A DNA stretch of 7,217 bases from Campylobacteraceae bacterium (lineage in GTDB: Bacteria > Campylobacterota > Campylobacteria > Campylobacterales > JALSKU01), in contig WFMT01000301.1 of assembly GCA_015488975.1 (NCBI GenBank), forward strand, positions 1 to 7,217, read 5' to 3'. Each line of letters opens with the position of its first letter. Position 1 is the first letter of the stretch. The position numbers were made by a program, and so were the translations under genes. This document shows, piece after piece, positions 5,288 through 7,217 of the stretch. The notes beneath the pieces are model-generated. The model worked only from the letters and a program-made list of their open reading frames with translations, made no database searches and was not told the DNA's origin.

Positions 5288-5953
5288 TTACCTTGTATAT
5301 TTTATTATTGTATTGATAAACACTCTGCCACTTCTGGGAATTCTAATGCGATACCCTTTAAATATATCAGTCGGATATACATTTTTATTATAGTAATTTG
5401 CATTATATGAATTGTTTACAGACAAAGATGAGCCTGCAAGCGAAACCCCTAAAAATAGTCCTTTTGATCTTGAGTAAGAATATATTGCAGAATTAAAGCC
5501 TGCATCAGTACCAGCCATCGCATTTCTGCCAACAGGTCCTACAGCAACAGAAGCATCCGCGCCAAGTGTAAACTTGCCTCCAACTATGCCGGCAATCCCG
5601 CTTCGATTTTTAAAAACAAGTATTATATTACTAGATTGTGCCCCAATCTGCCATCCTATACTTCCTCCCGTTAGATTGATAAAACAAGGAGCACTCCATC
5701 TTCCATTTTTTTGTTTTATACTTAAAACCCCTCTGCCAAACCTCCCGCCTACAAAAAATCCGACTTTTATGACATTTGGTATTATAGCTATCGCTTTTGC
5801 ATTTCTTAAAAGTTTTGGCGGAATAGAACTCTCCGGAATGCTCATAATATTATTTAATGTATTTACAGCAGATATCACAATATCGTCTTGTTTCTGAGCC
5901 GCTTGTAAATTTAACCCTACAAATATCATAATGATATAAATTATTTTTTTCAT
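5288..5953 (-). CDS. Secreted SYLF/YSC84-type lipid-binding protein
   Basis: 221 residues. Residues 1-19 form a signal peptide (MKK, hydrophobic core IIYIIMIFVGL, cleavage after LQA), so the protein is exported to the periplasm or outer envelope. No lipobox Cys is present. The rest is a SYLF domain (YSC84/DUF500): LLRNAKAIAIIPNVIKVGFFVGGRFGRGVL (48-77), SAPCFINLTGGSIGWQIGAQ (87-106), a Gly/Ala-rich core (KFTLGADASVAVGPVGR) and the signature YSRSKGLFLGVSLAGSSL (160-177). Eukaryotic SYLF proteins bind phosphoinositides; bacterial ones are assumed to contact lipids but their role is unclear. The ATG lies 1 nt after the ABC transporter's stop. Its AAGGAG site is inside the end of that gene, so the two are translated together, and DedA follows after 6 nt. 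Confidence 0.9.
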   Translation of the reverse strand: MKKIIYIIMIFVGLNLQAAQKQDDIVISAVNTLNNIMSIPESSIPPKLLRNAKAIAIIPNVIKVGFFVGGRFGRGVLSIKQKNGRWSAPCFINLTGGSIGWQIGAQSSNIILVFKNRSGIAGIVGGKFTLGADASVAVGPVGRNAMAGTDAGFNSAIYSYSRSKGLFLGVSLAGSSLSVNNSYNANYYNKNVYPTDIFKGYRIRIPRSGRVFINTIIKYTR

Positions 5954-5954
5954 A

Positions 5955-7217
5955 TTAACTCCTTATATGATTGGCAAAACTACCCTCTTTTTGGACCAAC
6001 TCCTCATGAGTACCCTCTTCAACTATGCGTCCATCCTCAAGCATATAGATATAATCCGCCTGTCTTATCGTACTTAATCTGTGAGCTATTATTATAGTAG
6101 TTTTTTCTTTTAAAACATCTTGTAACTCTTCAAAAAGTGTTTCTTCGGTATGAATATCAAGTGCACTTGTTGATTCATCCAATATAATAATACTTGGATT
6201 TTGCAAAATCATTCTCGCAATAGATATCCTTTGTCTCTGCCCACCTGAAAGCTTAACTCCATTTTTGCCAACTTGTGTGTCAAGTCCATTCTCAAAAACT
6301 TTCAACATCCCCTCAAGTTGCGCAATTTTTATGGCTTGATGTATGATTTTATCATCTATCTCTTTTCCAAGGGTCAGATTCATTCTCACCGTATCATTAA
6401 AAAGTAATGGATTTTGCAACACAAGATATATATGCTCTCTTAATACATCCAAACCTATCTCATTGACATTGATACCATCTATCAGCAAGCTTCCTTTTTT
6501 GATAGGATAGAATCCAACAATTATTTGAGCAAGTGTTGTTTTTCCACTTCCGCTTGCACCCACTATCGCAACTTTCTTTCCCTTGTGGATTGTCATGTTG
6601 ATATCTTTTAATATAGTCACATTATTATCATAAGAAAAGTATAAATCTTTTAAAACTATTTCATTTGTCTTGCTGTTTACAAATGGGTTTTTCAAATGGG
6701 GGTATCTCGGCTCTTTTTCCATATCAAAAATTTTATTTATTCTATCTAATGCTCTTTTTGCATTATGATAGGAGTATTGGATATTTAGTATCTCTTGAAC
6801 CGGACCCATCATAACCCAAAGATAGCCAAAAATCGCCAGCATAAGCCCAATAGATAGATTTCCGTAAGCTACTGTAAAGATGGAAGCTGCTCTGAAAATC
6901 TCAAAGCCCCCTAAAAATAATAAAAATGAGAACCTTAACGCTGCATCGCTTTTATAAGCAAATGCAATTCCAGCCTTTTTTATATCAAAACTCTTTTTAA
7001 ATAATCTTTTTATAAAATTTTGTTCTTGATTTGAAGCTCTTATTTGCCAAAAAAGATCTAGTGTTTCACTCAATGCCTCGGTAAATTGTTCATAAGTTTT
7101 ATTTTCTTGTTTTTTATAAAAGCTAACTTTCCTTGCAAATTTTTTACTAAGAACCACAACAAAAGGATTTACCAAAAGTATAAAAAGAGCCAATTTCCAA
7201 TTTATTAAAAGCAGTAC
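5955..7217 (-). CDS. MsbA-type ABC exporter, fused membrane and ATPase domains (5' end outside window)
   Basis: The frame is open to the right window edge (first visible codon GTA at 7215-7217), so about 160-170 N-terminal residues are missing from an exporter of about 580. The 420 visible residues hold the later membrane segments (INWKLALFILLVNPF near the edge; YGNLSIGLMLAIFGYLWVMM) and a full ATPase domain: Walker A GASGSGKT (visible 220-227), Q-loop LQNP, signature LSGGQ (323-327), Walker B IIILDES and the H-loop His in IIAHR (379). All catalytic residues are present, so each subunit of the homodimer should be active. The relatives that fit best are the MsbA/lipid or multidrug exporters. 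The TTG at 7191-7193 is not a start, because coding continues upstream. Its stop is 1 nt before the SYLF start. Confidence 0.92.
   Translation of the reverse strand, partial: VLLLINWKLALFILLVNPFVVVLSKKFARKVSFYKKQENKTYEQFTEALSETLDLFWQIRASNQEQNFIKRLFKKSFDIKKAGIAFAYKSDAALRFSFLLFLGGFEIFRAASIFTVAYGNLSIGLMLAIFGYLWVMMGPVQEILNIQYSYHNAKRALDRINKIFDMEKEPRYPHLKNPFVNSKTNEIVLKDLYFSYDNNVTILKDINMTIHKGKKVAIVGASGSGKTTLAQIIVGFYPIKKGSLLIDGINVNEIGLDVLREHIYLVLQNPLLFNDTVRMNLTLGKEIDDKIIHQAIKIAQLEGMLKVFENGLDTQVGKNGVKLSGGQRQRISIARMILQNPSIIILDESTSALDIHTEETLFEELQDVLKEKTTIIIAHRLSTIRQADYIYMLEDGRIVEEGTHEELVQKEGSFANHIRS
5960..5965 (-). promoter_or_regulatory. Ribosome binding site of the SYLF gene inside the ABC exporter gene
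   Basis: Minus-strand AAGGAG overlaps the last codons of the ABC exporter and lies 5 nt before the SYLF ATG. With stop and start 1 nt apart, this fixes the SYLF start and implies coupled translation. No promoter is visible between the three right-hand genes. Confidence 0.75.

Noticed and set aside
5574..5897. 107-codon plus-strand frame opposite the SYLF gene
   Set aside because: It contains runs of Pro and Leu that mirror the Gly-rich SYLF sequence and has no plausible ribosome binding site.
7191..7193. TTG as start of the ABC exporter
   Set aside because: The frame stays open and matches the expected membrane segment (NWKL) up to the window edge, so the gene is cut, not short.

Overview
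The window is AT-rich DNA that most likely comes from the Campylobacterota, in the Sulfurimonas / Sulfurovum / Arcobacter-like range. The main reasons are a DinB-like polymerase with an insertion I associate with this group, a DedA and SYLF pair of the kind I remember from it, AT-rich coding, and promoter-like sites built on an (extended) -10 box with poor -35 boxes. This placement comes from pattern memory, not from a search.

Left part (1-1149, + strand): the tail of a RelE/ParE-type toxin gene, then a structured palindromic element, then a complete ribbon-helix-helix antitoxin and MazF/PemK toxin pair whose genes overlap by 4 bp, then a second structured palindromic element. The two elements have unrelated arms, but both begin 0-2 nt after a toxin stop codon with nearly the same 15-mer, and both end near a TCAG..TTATA block. 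That layout resembles integron cassettes, with gene plus attC-like site. It is the least explained pattern in the window. A YnfM-like MFS exporter follows (1150-2304, +).

Middle part (2305-4724): a frameshifted coding remnant (2340-2586, -), then a CI/LexA-like self-cleaving S24 repressor (2628-3287, -, TTG start). It is divergent from a 26-codon ORF whose stop codon overlaps the start of a Y-family (DinB-like) translesion polymerase (3459-4724, +). The 91-bp divergent control region carries two inverted copies of a 12-bp box placed around a good extended -10 promoter. This looks like a self-contained damage-response switch: an RecA-triggered repressor controlling an error-prone polymerase.

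Right part (4721-7217, - strand): a tight operon transcribed leftward. It runs from an MsbA-type ABC exporter (5' end cut by the window edge) to a secreted SYLF lipid-binding protein to a DedA membrane protein, with gaps of 1 and 6 nt. All three families act on or contact lipids, which suggests envelope lipid handling. The DedA and polymerase genes converge and share their stop codons (TTAG). No tRNA, rRNA, CRISPR array or intact insertion sequence was seen.
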